Below the pieces are notes generated by a model. That model was not told where the DNA came from and made no database searches. It saw nothing but the letters and a program-made list of their open reading frames with translations. From positions 434,001-498,000 of the forward strand of contig JAJFIR010000031.1 of assembly GCA_021774795.1 (NCBI GenBank): DNA of 64,000 nt, written 5' to 3'. Made by a program: the position numbers and the translations under genes. How positions within the stretch are numbered: the stretch's first letter is position 1; each line of letters begins with the position of its first letter. The DNA is from Emcibacteraceae bacterium (lineage in GTDB: Bacteria > Pseudomonadota > Alphaproteobacteria > Sphingomonadales > Emcibacteraceae). Positions 37,644 to 46,110 of this stretch are shown here, in pieces.

Positions 37644-38474
37644 ATGAAATATAATTTTAAGCGAATTTTGCTTGGCTTTTTCCTATCACTTGTAATTTTT
37701 TCAACTTCTATTGCGGCAAGTTTCGTTCGGTATGAAGAGAATGGCGCAACTTTGTGGGGAGAACTCCGGGGCGAGACCATCCACCAACTAAATGACGCGC
37801 CGTATCTCGGTGGGAAAGTGACAGGAGTAACCGTTAGTCGAGCGGATGTGAAACTAATGGCACCGGTCGATCCGCGCGATGTCTATATGACGGGTTTTAA
37901 TTATGAAGATCATATTCCTGAAGGGCAGAAAACAACAGCATATCCTGGGATTTTCATGGTACCTGCCGGATCACTGGTCGGACCGGAAGATAATATTGTC
38001 CATCCATCGGACAGTATAAAGGTCGACTATGAAGCTGAAACTGTAATTGTTATTGGCAAACGGGCAAAGGATGTCCCCGTAGAAGAAGCAGCGGGCTATA
38101 TTTTTGGCGTAACAGCAGGCAATGACGTATCTGCACGCGACTGGATTTCTGATGATATCCAGTGGATGCGTGGCAAAGGCGCATATGGCTTTAATGCCGT
38201 CGGGCCGGTTCTGGCAACGGGGCTCGATTATAAAAACTTAAACCTTGTCGCCCGGCTTAACGGTGAGGTCAGGCAGCGCGGCAACACATCAAAAATGATC
38301 CATAATTTTGAAAAAATGATTAGTTATATATCACATTATTTTGTGTTAGAGCCCGGTGATTTGATTTGGTCCGGTACCGTTGGAACATCGGAACAATTGC
38401 GTGTGGGCGATACGTTTGAAGTCGAAATTGACGGGGTTGGTGTTTTAAAGAACAAGATCGTTCAAGGAAAATAA
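37644..38474 (+). CDS. Exported fumarylacetoacetate-hydrolase-family protein, paralog 1
   Basis: A 276-residue protein with a signal peptide (about 1-24) before an FAH domain. The metal ligands of the family can be placed: two Glu in DYEAETVIVIGKRAKDV and the Asp in GNDVSARDW; QWMRGKGAYGFNAVGPVL and LEPGDLIWSGTVG complete the fold. FAH proteins hydrolyse or decarboxylate beta-keto acids and are normally cytosolic, so the export signal is notable. First of three tandem paralogs, 12 bases before the next. The substrate is unknown. Confidence 0.85.
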   Translation: MKYNFKRILLGFFLSLVIFSTSIAASFVRYEENGATLWGELRGETIHQLNDAPYLGGKVTGVTVSRADVKLMAPVDPRDVYMTGFNYEDHIPEGQKTTAYPGIFMVPAGSLVGPEDNIVHPSDSIKVDYEAETVIVIGKRAKDVPVEEAAGYIFGVTAGNDVSARDWISDDIQWMRGKGAYGFNAVGPVLATGLDYKNLNLVARLNGEVRQRGNTSKMIHNFEKMISYISHYFVLEPGDLIWSGTVGTSEQLRVGDTFEVEIDGVGVLKNKIVQGK

Positions 38475-38486
38475 CGGGAGAGAAAA

Positions 38487-39305
38487 ATGATTAAGTCAAT
38501 AACAATGGGATTTATAAGTGCTTTACTGATGATTGCGACGGCATCGGCGCAGAATTATGTAAGATATGAACAAGATGGAACGGCGTCGTGGGGGGAAATG
38601 GATGGTATGACCATTCATCAGCTTAGCAACGCGCCTTATCTGGAGGGTATGCGCACCGGGACTTCAGTTTCAAGGTCAGATGTGAAACTTCTGGCACCTG
38701 TCGATCCGAAACTGGCCTTCATGACAGCACTTAATTTTAAAAGTCATCTCGGTGACCGTGAGCCGGCGGCCTACCCCGGGCTGTTCACTATTCCGGTTGG
38801 GTCAATAATCGGGCCCGAAGATAATATTGTAAGGCCAGCCGAAAGCAAGAACCTTCATTATGAAGCTGAAATGGTAGTTGTCGTTGGAAAACGTGCGAAA
38901 AACGTACCGCTTGAAGAAGCGGGGGATTATATATTTGGTGTCACTATCGGCAATGATGTTTCAGAACGTGATTGGCAATCAAGCGACATTCAATGGCTCC
39001 GTGCAAAAGGGACGCGCGGGTTTAACGCGGTGGGGCCACACCTGGTGAAAGGATTAGATCATACTAATCTTGAAATTGAAGGGCGTTTAAACGGCGAACG
39101 TGTGCAAGGCCAAACATCGTCGGATATGCTCTTTGATATGAATTATATGGTTCATTATATTTCCAAATATTTTACACTTGAGCCAGGGGATATCATTTGG
39201 TCGGGCACCATGGGCAGCACAAAAATGATGGTACCGGGGGATGTTTATGAAGTTGAAATAGAAAGTGTAGGTATTCTGAAAAACACAGTAGTTCAAGGAA
39301 AATAA
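38487..39305 (+). CDS. Exported fumarylacetoacetate-hydrolase-family protein, paralog 2
   Basis: A 272-residue paralog with a signal peptide ending ASA at about residue 21. FAH core motifs: YEAEMVVVVGKRAKNV, GNDVSERDWQSSDIQW, FNAVGPHLV and LEPGDIIWSGTMGSTKMM. Its last third is nearly identical to paralog 3 (NYMVHYISKYFTLEPGD in both), so these two are the more recent duplicates. A GGGAGAG ribosome binding site precedes the ATG. Metal-site residues are intact. Confidence 0.85.
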   Translation: MIKSITMGFISALLMIATASAQNYVRYEQDGTASWGEMDGMTIHQLSNAPYLEGMRTGTSVSRSDVKLLAPVDPKLAFMTALNFKSHLGDREPAAYPGLFTIPVGSIIGPEDNIVRPAESKNLHYEAEMVVVVGKRAKNVPLEEAGDYIFGVTIGNDVSERDWQSSDIQWLRAKGTRGFNAVGPHLVKGLDHTNLEIEGRLNGERVQGQTSSDMLFDMNYMVHYISKYFTLEPGDIIWSGTMGSTKMMVPGDVYEVEIESVGILKNTVVQGK

Positions 39306-39307
39306 AT

Positions 39308-40141
39308 ATGAAATTTAATTCACTGTTAATTGGTGTTACTGCCGCAATTACCATGTCGAACATGGCATTTTCAGAAAATTATGTTCGTTATGAGCAAAAT
39401 GGTATGGTGTTCTGGGGTGAGGTTGTTGGATCAACAATTCATCAATTAGACAATGCGCCTTATTTGAAAGGAAAACGCACCGGAAACATGGTTGAAAGAT
39501 CGCTAGTTAAATTAAAAGCACCGGTTGACCCGAAGCTATCTTTTATGACCGCCTTTAATTACCGTGACCATACTTTACCGGGGTATGAGCAAGACCCAAC
39601 AAAAAGACCCGGCCTATTTACGGTACCTGTCGGATCGATCATTGGACCAGAGGATGATCTTGTGCGCCCACAAGGCAGCACTAACTTTCATTACGAGGCT
39701 GAGATGGTTGTTGTGATCGGGAAAAAAGCAGAAAGTGTACCGCTTGATGAAGCGAGTGATTATATTTTTGGAGTGACCATTGGAAATGATGGATCTGAAC
39801 GCGATTGGCAAGCGAGTGACATTCAATGGACGCGCGCTAAAGGGTCGAACAATTTTAATCCAATCGGACCTGAATTAGTTACCGGCCTAGATTACACAAG
39901 CTTGGATATAGAAGGTCGGTTAAATGGCAATAAATCGCAAGCGGCTAACAGCGCGGGTATGATTTTTAATATGAATTACATGGTTCATTATATCTCTAAA
40001 TATTTTACCCTGGAGCCCGGGGACATTATTTGGTCCGGGACTATGGGATCAACCGGGAAAATGGAGCCCGGCGATGTCTATGAAATTGAGCTAGAAGGCG
40101 TGGGTATTCTGCGTAATAAATTGGTGCAGGGAAACAAATAA
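39308..40141 (+). CDS. Exported fumarylacetoacetate-hydrolase-family protein, paralog 3
   Basis: A 277-residue paralog two bases after paralog 2, with a signal peptide ending AFS at about residue 22. The Glu pair (HYEAEMVVVIGKKAESV) is kept. The Asp motif reads GNDGSERDW, with Gly in place of the Val found in the other two copies; the Asp itself is intact. It converges on feoB 28 bases further on with no evident terminator between them. Confidence 0.85.
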   Translation: MKFNSLLIGVTAAITMSNMAFSENYVRYEQNGMVFWGEVVGSTIHQLDNAPYLKGKRTGNMVERSLVKLKAPVDPKLSFMTAFNYRDHTLPGYEQDPTKRPGLFTVPVGSIIGPEDDLVRPQGSTNFHYEAEMVVVIGKKAESVPLDEASDYIFGVTIGNDGSERDWQASDIQWTRAKGSNNFNPIGPELVTGLDYTSLDIEGRLNGNKSQAANSAGMIFNMNYMVHYISKYFTLEPGDIIWSGTMGSTGKMEPGDVYEIELEGVGILRNKLVQGNK

Positions 40142-40169
40142 AAAGCTCAGTAGCGAGTAAGAACCTTGT

Positions 40170-42029
40170 TTATGCCATCAGTGCTTTGGCAGATACATTA
40201 ACGATAAACGCGATAAGATACGCAAGCCCGAATAAGTAGCCTGCCATAAAAGCGGTCCAGCCCCAGCTGTTTGTTTCGCGCCGCGCTGTGGCGAGCGTGG
40301 CCAGACACTGCGGCGCATATACAAACCAGGCCAGAAACGCGAGGGCGGTGGATAATGGCCAAGCGGACTGAAGGACGGTGGCGAGGCTTTCTGCAACCTG
40401 ATCTTCGGTACCTTGCAGCGCATATACTGTTCCAAGCGCACTTACGGCCACTTCACGGGCCGCCATACCCGGCACGAGGGCGATGGAGATTTCCCAGTTA
40501 AAACCAAGTGGTGCAAATATATGTTGCAGTGTGCGGCCGATCATCCCGGCAAAACTATAATATATATCTGCTTCTGGTGCGTCTTTTGGTGCGTCTTTTG
40601 GTGCGTTAGGGTATAGTGTTAATGCCCAGAGCGCAATAGCCGCATATAAAATAATCGTTCCTGCGCGTCTTAGAAACGCGCGAACGCGTTGCCATAAACC
40701 GAGCAGAATATGACCTATGCGCGGCACTTGATATTTGGGCAGTTCCATTAAGAAGGGTTGCAGGGTGCCTTTTGTTATGGTTTTTTTCATAACGGCTGCG
40801 ACGATAATTGCGCTGACGATACCGGCCATATAAAGCGCGAAAAAAACCATACCCTGAAGGCCGAAATAACCCATAACGGTATCATTTGGAATAAAGGCAG
40901 CGATCATCAATGTATAAACAGGAAGACGTGCGGAGCATGTCATAAGAGGCGCGATCATTATTGTTGTGATGCGGTCACGGTGGTTTGCGATGGTGCGGGT
41001 TGCCATTATGCCCGGTATGGCGCAGGCAAAGCTGGAGAGAAGGGGAATAAAAGCACGGCCATTAAGGCCGACTTTTGCCATCAGTTTATCCATAATAAAG
41101 GCGGCGCGTGCCATATAACCGCTTGCTTCAAGAACCAGAATAAAGGCAAATAAAATAATAATTTGCGGTAAAAAGACGAGTACGCTACCTACACCGGCGA
41201 TAAGGCCATCCTGGATAAATCCTCTAAACCAGTTATCCGGTATATATGTTGCTACTACTTCACCCAGAATAGCAAATGATCCTTCGATCATATCCATGGG
41301 TGCTTCTGCCCAACTGAATACCGCCTGGAACATAAAAAACAACATCGCAAAAAAGATGATCGGCCCAGCCAGGGGATGAAGTACCACACCATCAAGAATA
41401 CGGGTCATTTTATGATGACCGCCTTCGGCAATCTGAACTAGTTTAGTGATACGACCGGCTTCTTTTTGCAACGCTCGTGTGGTTGTTTCTGAAAGGGTAT
41501 TGCTGGTTTTGCTGAACGCGCTGACATCGCGGTCTAAAAATTCCTTCAGCGCACCGACGCCACTTTTTCTAACGGCAATTGTTGTGATAACGGGAAGACG
41601 TAATTCTTCGGATAGCCGACTTACATCAATTTCTATGCCGTCACGTGTCGCCAAGTCGTGCATATTAAGGGCGACAATCATCGGCAGGCCGAGTGCTTTT
41701 AATTCAAGCACCAACCGTAAATGAACACGAATATTTGAAGCATTAATAACGCAGATAAGGACCTCAGGCTGTGCTTCATTTTCATGTACACCGGTAATTA
41801 TTTCGCGACTGACTTTTTCATCTAAGCTTCGGTCATTAAGGCTATATATACCGGGCAGGTCAATAATTTTGATTTGGTGGCCCCCCTCGGTTGTTACTGT
41901 CCCTGAGCGGCGTTCAACAGTCACCCCCGGATAGTTGGCGACTTTTTGATGGCTGCCGGTTAGGGAGTTGAACAGCGAACTTTTTCCTGAATTTGGTGCG
42001 CCGATGAGAGCCGCGTTTAACGGGTTCAT
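40170..42029 (-). CDS. feoB: Ferrous iron transport protein B
   Basis: GTP-dependent Fe(II) permease of the inner membrane. The 619-residue protein has the N-terminal G domain (G1 GAPNSGKSS at about 10-18, IIDLPGIYSL for G3, ALNMHD for G4) and about eight membrane segments with the two Gate regions (SFACAIPGIMATRTI and the later GMAAREVAVSALG). It is shorter than E. coli FeoB (773). A small loop contains a tandem repeat encoding APKDAPKDAPEA. It overlaps feoA by 4 bases. No feoC is present. Confidence 0.96.
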   Translation of the reverse strand: MNPLNAALIGAPNSGKSSLFNSLTGSHQKVANYPGVTVERRSGTVTTEGGHQIKIIDLPGIYSLNDRSLDEKVSREIITGVHENEAQPEVLICVINASNIRVHLRLVLELKALGLPMIVALNMHDLATRDGIEIDVSRLSEELRLPVITTIAVRKSGVGALKEFLDRDVSAFSKTSNTLSETTTRALQKEAGRITKLVQIAEGGHHKMTRILDGVVLHPLAGPIIFFAMLFFMFQAVFSWAEAPMDMIEGSFAILGEVVATYIPDNWFRGFIQDGLIAGVGSVLVFLPQIIILFAFILVLEASGYMARAAFIMDKLMAKVGLNGRAFIPLLSSFACAIPGIMATRTIANHRDRITTIMIAPLMTCSARLPVYTLMIAAFIPNDTVMGYFGLQGMVFFALYMAGIVSAIIVAAVMKKTITKGTLQPFLMELPKYQVPRIGHILLGLWQRVRAFLRRAGTIILYAAIALWALTLYPNAPKDAPKDAPEADIYYSFAGMIGRTLQHIFAPLGFNWEISIALVPGMAAREVAVSALGTVYALQGTEDQVAESLATVLQSAWPLSTALAFLAWFVYAPQCLATLATARRETNSWGWTAFMAGYLFGLAYLIAFIVNVSAKALMA

Positions 42030-42292
42030 GATTTTATTTCCTCATCCAGAATGATGGCATCGGCTTCTGCGCGCCTAAGCGCGACAGTCATGTTTCCAAT
42101 TTTTACAGCGAGGGGATCTTTTCCGATCGGACCTTGGTGAAGGAGCTCTACAGCTAATCCTTCCTCAAAACCAATTTCCAGTAGCCGATCTTCTAGATCG
42201 GCGGCAAAATCATTATCAACAATACGGCTTGTGTCGAAACTCTGAATTGTCGCGGTTTCGCCAATTTTCAAATCAGTTAGATATTTTGTCAT
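42026..42292 (-). CDS. feoA: Ferrous iron transport protein A
   Basis: An 88-residue SH3-like protein that works with FeoB. It has the family pattern DLKIGETATIQSF and LLEIGFEEGLAVELLHQGPIGKDPLAVKIG. The ATGA-type overlap with feoB indicates coupled translation. Upstream on the minus strand is AATGATAATTAAT, half of which resembles a Fur box (GATAAT-x-ATTATC), but the match is too weak to assign a regulator. Confidence 0.93.
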   Translation of the reverse strand: MTKYLTDLKIGETATIQSFDTSRIVDNDFAADLEDRLLEIGFEEGLAVELLHQGPIGKDPLAVKIGNMTVALRRAEADAIILDEEIKS

Positions 42293-42383
42293 TATATGCT
42301 TTTATTAATTATCATTCTTAATATCATCTAGTCATAGACGATTCTAATAATCAAGGAAACAAAATAATCGTTCAAAAATAAAA

Positions 42384-42415
42384 GGGCCCGCCAAACTTAA
42401 AATGTTAGCAGACCC
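42384..42415 (-). terminator. Rho-independent terminator of the ALDH7 gene
   Basis: On the minus strand GGGTCTGC pairs with GCGGGCCC (two G-T wobbles), and the stem continues with TAAC against GTTTG. A T-rich run follows (complement of AAAAATAAAA). It lies 28 bases past the stop codon of the dehydrogenase gene. Confidence 0.8.
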
Positions 42416-42442
42416 TCAGTTATCTTAATGGAGTATGTAGAG

Positions 42443-43951
42443 TTATTCAGTGTCGAACTTAATCCCTTGCGCCAACGGTAATTCGGTTGAATAATTTACC
42501 GTACTTGTCATGCGGCGCATGTATCCGCGCCATGCATCCGAACCACTTTCGCGGCCGCCTCCGGTTTCTTTTTCACCGCCGAAAGCACCACCGATTTCGG
42601 CACCACTTGTACCGATATTTACGTTGGCGATGCCGCAGTCACTTCCTGTTTCAGAAGTAAATGTTTCTGCTTCCAATATATTTGTTGTGAATATGGCCGA
42701 AGATAAACCTTGGGGTACATCATTTTGACGGAAGATTGCGTCGCTAAGGTCACTATATTTAAATACATATAGAATTGGGGCAAATGTTTCTGTTTTAACA
42801 TTGTCCACTGCACCCTTCATTTCAACAAGAGCTGCATTCACATAATAAGCATCGGGATATTCTGTTTCCAGAGTGCGTCCGCCACCGGTTACTTCGCCGC
42901 CGTTACTTTTTGCCACTTCAAGGGCTTTTTCCATATTGTTGAAGCTATCTTCATCAATTAATGGACCCATTAATGTGTTTTCATCAAGGGGATTACCAAT
43001 AGAAACACCAGAAAATGCTGATTTGATCCGTGGAATAAGATCGTCATATACATCCTCGTGAACGAATAGGCGGCGCGTAGTCGTGCAGCGCTGACCGCAT
43101 GTGCCGACGGTTCCAAAAACGATGCCCTGAAACGCCAGGTCAAGGTCGGCGTTTGCGGTTACTGTGATAGCATTGTTACCGCCAAGTTCTAAAATAGATT
43201 TACCAAATCGTTTAGCTACATTGGCACCAACAATGCGCCCCATGGCAGAACTTCCCGTTGCGCTGATTAGCGGTACGCGTTCATCCGCTACTAATATCTC
43301 ACCTATGTCTCTGTCACCAGTAAGAATTTGTGAAAGCCCTTTTGGTGCATCGTCGCCGAATTCGGCACATGCCATATCAAAAAGTTTTTGACAGGCGAGA
43401 GCGGTTACAGGTGATTTCTCGGACGATTTCCAAATTGTCGGGTCACCACAAACCAAAGCAAGAGCCGCATTCCACGACCAAACAGCAACCGGGAAGTTAA
43501 AGGCACTAATGATGCCGACAGGTCCAAGCGGTTGCCATATTTCCCGCATTTTGTGCAGCGGGCGCTCAGACACTATTGAAAGGCCGTGCAACATGCGGCT
43601 CTGGCCAACGGCAAAGTCACAAATGTCAATCATTTCCTGAACTTCGCCCAGACCTTCCTGGTAAATTTTACCGCATTCCAAGGTAACAAGTGAGCCAAGA
43701 GCTTCTTTCTTGTCACGAAGAATATTTCCCAATATGCGCACAAGTTCGCCGCGACGTGGTGCAGGAACATTACGCCACGTTTTAAAAGCTTCTACTGATT
43801 TTGCGATTTTTGTTTTTGCTTCTTCAACAGTATCCATTTTCACATTGGCAATTTCTGCACCGTCAATTGGGCTGTATACTTTAAGGTTTCCGCCTTTAAC
43901 GTCGGCATCAGTTAGTCCTAATGCGCCGTAGATTTCTTGTGTGTTCATCAT
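42443..43951 (-). CDS. amaB: ALDH7-type aldehyde dehydrogenase (aminoadipate semialdehyde / piperideine-6-carboxylate dehydrogenase)
   Basis: NAD(P)-dependent oxidation of 2-aminoadipate-6-semialdehyde to aminoadipate in lysine catabolism is the usual role of this family. The 502-residue protein has the general base Glu in LELGGNNA, the catalytic Cys in GQRCTT, and the ALDH7 ending GSDAWRGYMRRMTSTVNYSTELPLAQG. An Lrp/AsnC regulator lies upstream, the usual neighbour of lysine degradation dehydrogenases. Between them is the fused remnant of a thiamine-pyrophosphate enzyme. A terminator follows at 42384-42415. Confidence 0.88.
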   Translation of the reverse strand: MMNTQEIYGALGLTDADVKGGNLKVYSPIDGAEIANVKMDTVEEAKTKIAKSVEAFKTWRNVPAPRRGELVRILGNILRDKKEALGSLVTLECGKIYQEGLGEVQEMIDICDFAVGQSRMLHGLSIVSERPLHKMREIWQPLGPVGIISAFNFPVAVWSWNAALALVCGDPTIWKSSEKSPVTALACQKLFDMACAEFGDDAPKGLSQILTGDRDIGEILVADERVPLISATGSSAMGRIVGANVAKRFGKSILELGGNNAITVTANADLDLAFQGIVFGTVGTCGQRCTTTRRLFVHEDVYDDLIPRIKSAFSGVSIGNPLDENTLMGPLIDEDSFNNMEKALEVAKSNGGEVTGGGRTLETEYPDAYYVNAALVEMKGAVDNVKTETFAPILYVFKYSDLSDAIFRQNDVPQGLSSAIFTTNILEAETFTSETGSDCGIANVNIGTSGAEIGGAFGGEKETGGGRESGSDAWRGYMRRMTSTVNYSTELPLAQGIKFDTE

Positions 43952-43966
43952 GTTATTTTTCCTAGT

Positions 43967-44173
43967 TTATTTATTATTTCGAATTTCAGATAAGGTTTTA
44001 GCAGGGGTTAAGGCCTGCGGGGCAATGGTTATTTCTATTAAGGTTGCTTTGTCTGCTTTTAAAGCAGAATCAAAAGCAGGGTCGAATTCTTCTGTCTTAG
44101 ATACTTTTACGCCATTTGTGACCAATGTTTGCACAAGGCATTTTGCCGCTGTATTTGTAGTGATATTTTTCAT
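43967..44173 (-). pseudogene. Internally deleted remnant of a thiamine-pyrophosphate (acetolactate synthase-like) enzyme
   Basis: A 68-codon frame whose two ends look like the two ends of a much larger protein. Residues 8-24 (AAKCLVQTLVTNGVK) resemble the first helix of the TPP-binding N-terminal domain, where families read ALVxxLxxxGV. Residues 25-68 (TEEFDPAFDSALKADKATLIEITI and APQALTPAKTLSEIR) resemble the extreme C-terminus of acetolactate-synthase-like enzymes. About 450-500 residues between would be missing. The reading frame is preserved across the junction and no stop interrupts it, but no good ribosome binding site is visible. It sits 15 bases before amaB. Confidence 0.6.
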
Positions 44174-44288
44174 TTTAATAAATATTTTATCTAAAAAATT
44201 AAATTAACGTACGATATATTACGAATTATGAACAAAAGTCAATTAATAATGAACAATATAACTAATTATAATGCAGTTGGAACATTAG

Positions 44289-44723
44289 CTACGGCATTCT
44301 ATTGAACTTAGACGATAATATCATGTGACTTTCGGTTTTAATCACACCGTCGAGCATCGCAATATTGGTAAGAACCTCATCCATCTGATGATGATCGACT
44401 GTCCGTACCAGTATCATAAAGTTGATGTTGCCAGCAACGGCTGCAAGGCAATCAACCTCCGCCATATTATATAGTGAATCTTCAATTTGCGCAGATTTCT
44501 TAGGGTCGCGGATAATTGTGACATAGCACCTTGTGTCATCATTGAGAATATCAGACTTAAGCTTTACCGTGTAGCTATCAATGATTTTATCTTCAAGTTT
44601 ACTTAACATCATATGAATGGTTGAACGAGCAAGATTAAGTTTGCGGCCAAGTTCCGCAGCGCTCATCCGGCTGTTAATTTTTAACAAATCCAGCAATTGT
44701 TTTTCATTTTTCTGTAAATTCAT
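44289..44723 (-). CDS. Lrp/AsnC family transcriptional regulator
   Basis: A 144-residue regulator with an N-terminal helix-turn-helix (LLDLLKINSRMSAAELGRKLNLARSTIHMMLSKLEDKII) and a C-terminal RAM ligand-binding domain (AAVAGNINFMILVRTVDHHQMDEVL). It is upstream of and co-directional with the TPP remnant and the ALDH7 gene, separated by 115 bases, so it probably controls the dehydrogenase in response to an amino acid such as lysine or aminoadipate; this is inference from position. The gap upstream (44724-44908) is shared with the divergent P1 peptidase. Confidence 0.9.
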   Translation of the reverse strand: MNLQKNEKQLLDLLKINSRMSAAELGRKLNLARSTIHMMLSKLEDKIIDSYTVKLKSDILNDDTRCYVTIIRDPKKSAQIEDSLYNMAEVDCLAAVAGNINFMILVRTVDHHQMDEVLTNIAMLDGVIKTESHMILSSKFNRMP

Positions 44724-44908
44724 TATTTTGACCTATTTATTATGAATATGAACAATTTACAATAAAAAAATACATAATAAAAGTGTTAATGGACATAATT
44801 TACATATTAATGTAACAGTTATAGTTTATCAAGTTAGCGTATAAACCATTTTTAAAAAAGAAAAGCATCAACTATAGTGTGCAAAACTTTATATAATGTA
44901 GGTTCCAC

Positions 44909-46069
44909 ATGTTAGAAAAAGTCAGTTATCTGGTCATTTCTTTATTGATGACATTATCAACAACTTATCAGATTGCGGCGGCGGACCAAGTGCGTGCCCG
45001 TGATATTGGAATAAAGCCGGGAATATTAAAAACGGGTAAGTATAATGCGATTACTGATGTAGCGGGTGTTAAAGTAGGTCATGTTACACTGAGCGAGAAT
45101 GGCACGGTAAATACCGGGGCTACGGCGATCCTTGCGCACGGAGATAATATCTATCAAAATAAAGTTCCCGCCGCAGCCGTCATCGGTAACGGTTTCGGCA
45201 AAATGATGGGTTATTCCCAAATCCGGGAACTGGGTGAAATTGAAACGCCGATAGTGTTAACAAATACTCTAAGTGTGCCAAGAGCTGCTGACGCAATTTT
45301 GGACTGGACATTAAATCAGAAGGGAAATGAAGATGCCCGCTCAGTCAATATGGTCGTTGGCGAAACCAATGATGCAGGTCTTAATGATATTCGCGGTCGC
45401 CATCTAACACCGCAAATTATTATTGAAGCAATTGAAAATGCGAAATCAGGTGAAGTTGCAGAAGGCGACGTTGGTGCCGGAAAAGGAACTATCGCCTTTG
45501 GATGGAAAGGCGGCATCGGTACTTCTTCACGCGTATTACCGAATGACCTGGGGGGATATACCGTCGGTGTCTTAGTTCAAAGTAACTTTGGCGGTATTTT
45601 GACGATGGACGGTGTGCCGATCGGTGAAGAACTAAATCAATATTACTTGCAAAATTATGTTGATACTGATGTTGCCGATGGTTCCGTTATGATGATTGTT
45701 GCGACCGACGCTCCGTTATCAGATAGAAACTTGGAACGGCTTGCCAGGCGTGCGTTAACGGGACTTGCGCGGACCGGCTCATCAATGACAAACGGCAGTG
45801 GTGATTATGTAATTAGTTTTTCAACGGCCCAGTCGGTGCGCCGAACCGCAAAACTTCGTAATAGCAATGCAGCCATTGAAGAACTTCCTAATAACCGCGT
45901 ATCGCCTTTGTTCCAGGCCGTAAATGAAGCAACCGAAGAAGCAATATATAATTCACTACTCATGGCACAAACAGTGACATCCAAGAATATTAGAACCGGA
46001 CAAACTAGGACAGTTCACGAACTGCCAATTGACAAAGTACGAGACATCATGAAGAAATATGGTAGATAA
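44909..46069 (+). CDS. Exported P1 family peptidase (DmpA/BapA type)
   Basis: N-terminal-nucleophile aminopeptidase of family S58 (DmpA, beta-aminopeptidase). The 386-residue precursor has a signal peptide (about 1-25, ending AAA). Core motifs are NAITDVAGVKVGHVTL, TGATAILAHG, AAVIGNGFGKMMG and the autocleavage and nucleophile site MTNGSGDYVISFSTA, where the Ser after Gly is the expected new N-terminus of the small chain. The family cleaves D-amino-acid or beta-amino-acid N-termini; the substrate here is unknown. Confidence 0.9.
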   Translation: MLEKVSYLVISLLMTLSTTYQIAAADQVRARDIGIKPGILKTGKYNAITDVAGVKVGHVTLSENGTVNTGATAILAHGDNIYQNKVPAAAVIGNGFGKMMGYSQIRELGEIETPIVLTNTLSVPRAADAILDWTLNQKGNEDARSVNMVVGETNDAGLNDIRGRHLTPQIIIEAIENAKSGEVAEGDVGAGKGTIAFGWKGGIGTSSRVLPNDLGGYTVGVLVQSNFGGILTMDGVPIGEELNQYYLQNYVDTDVADGSVMMIVATDAPLSDRNLERLARRALTGLARTGSSMTNGSGDYVISFSTAQSVRRTAKLRNSNAAIEELPNNRVSPLFQAVNEATEEAIYNSLLMAQTVTSKNIRTGQTRTVHELPIDKVRDIMKKYGR

Positions 46070-46110
46070 GAGATCCGTTGTAATTTGAAGGTTTCTATTA
46101 AGCCGCAACT

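Noticed and set aside
42293-42320. Fur box before feoA
   Set aside because: AATGATAATTAAT matches only about half of a Fur box and AT-rich DNA gives such matches often. Iron regulators differ among alphaproteobacteria.
42340-42360. FNR box before feoA
   Set aside because: TTGATTATTAGAATCG on the minus strand matches the first half site only; the second half does not fit ATCAA.
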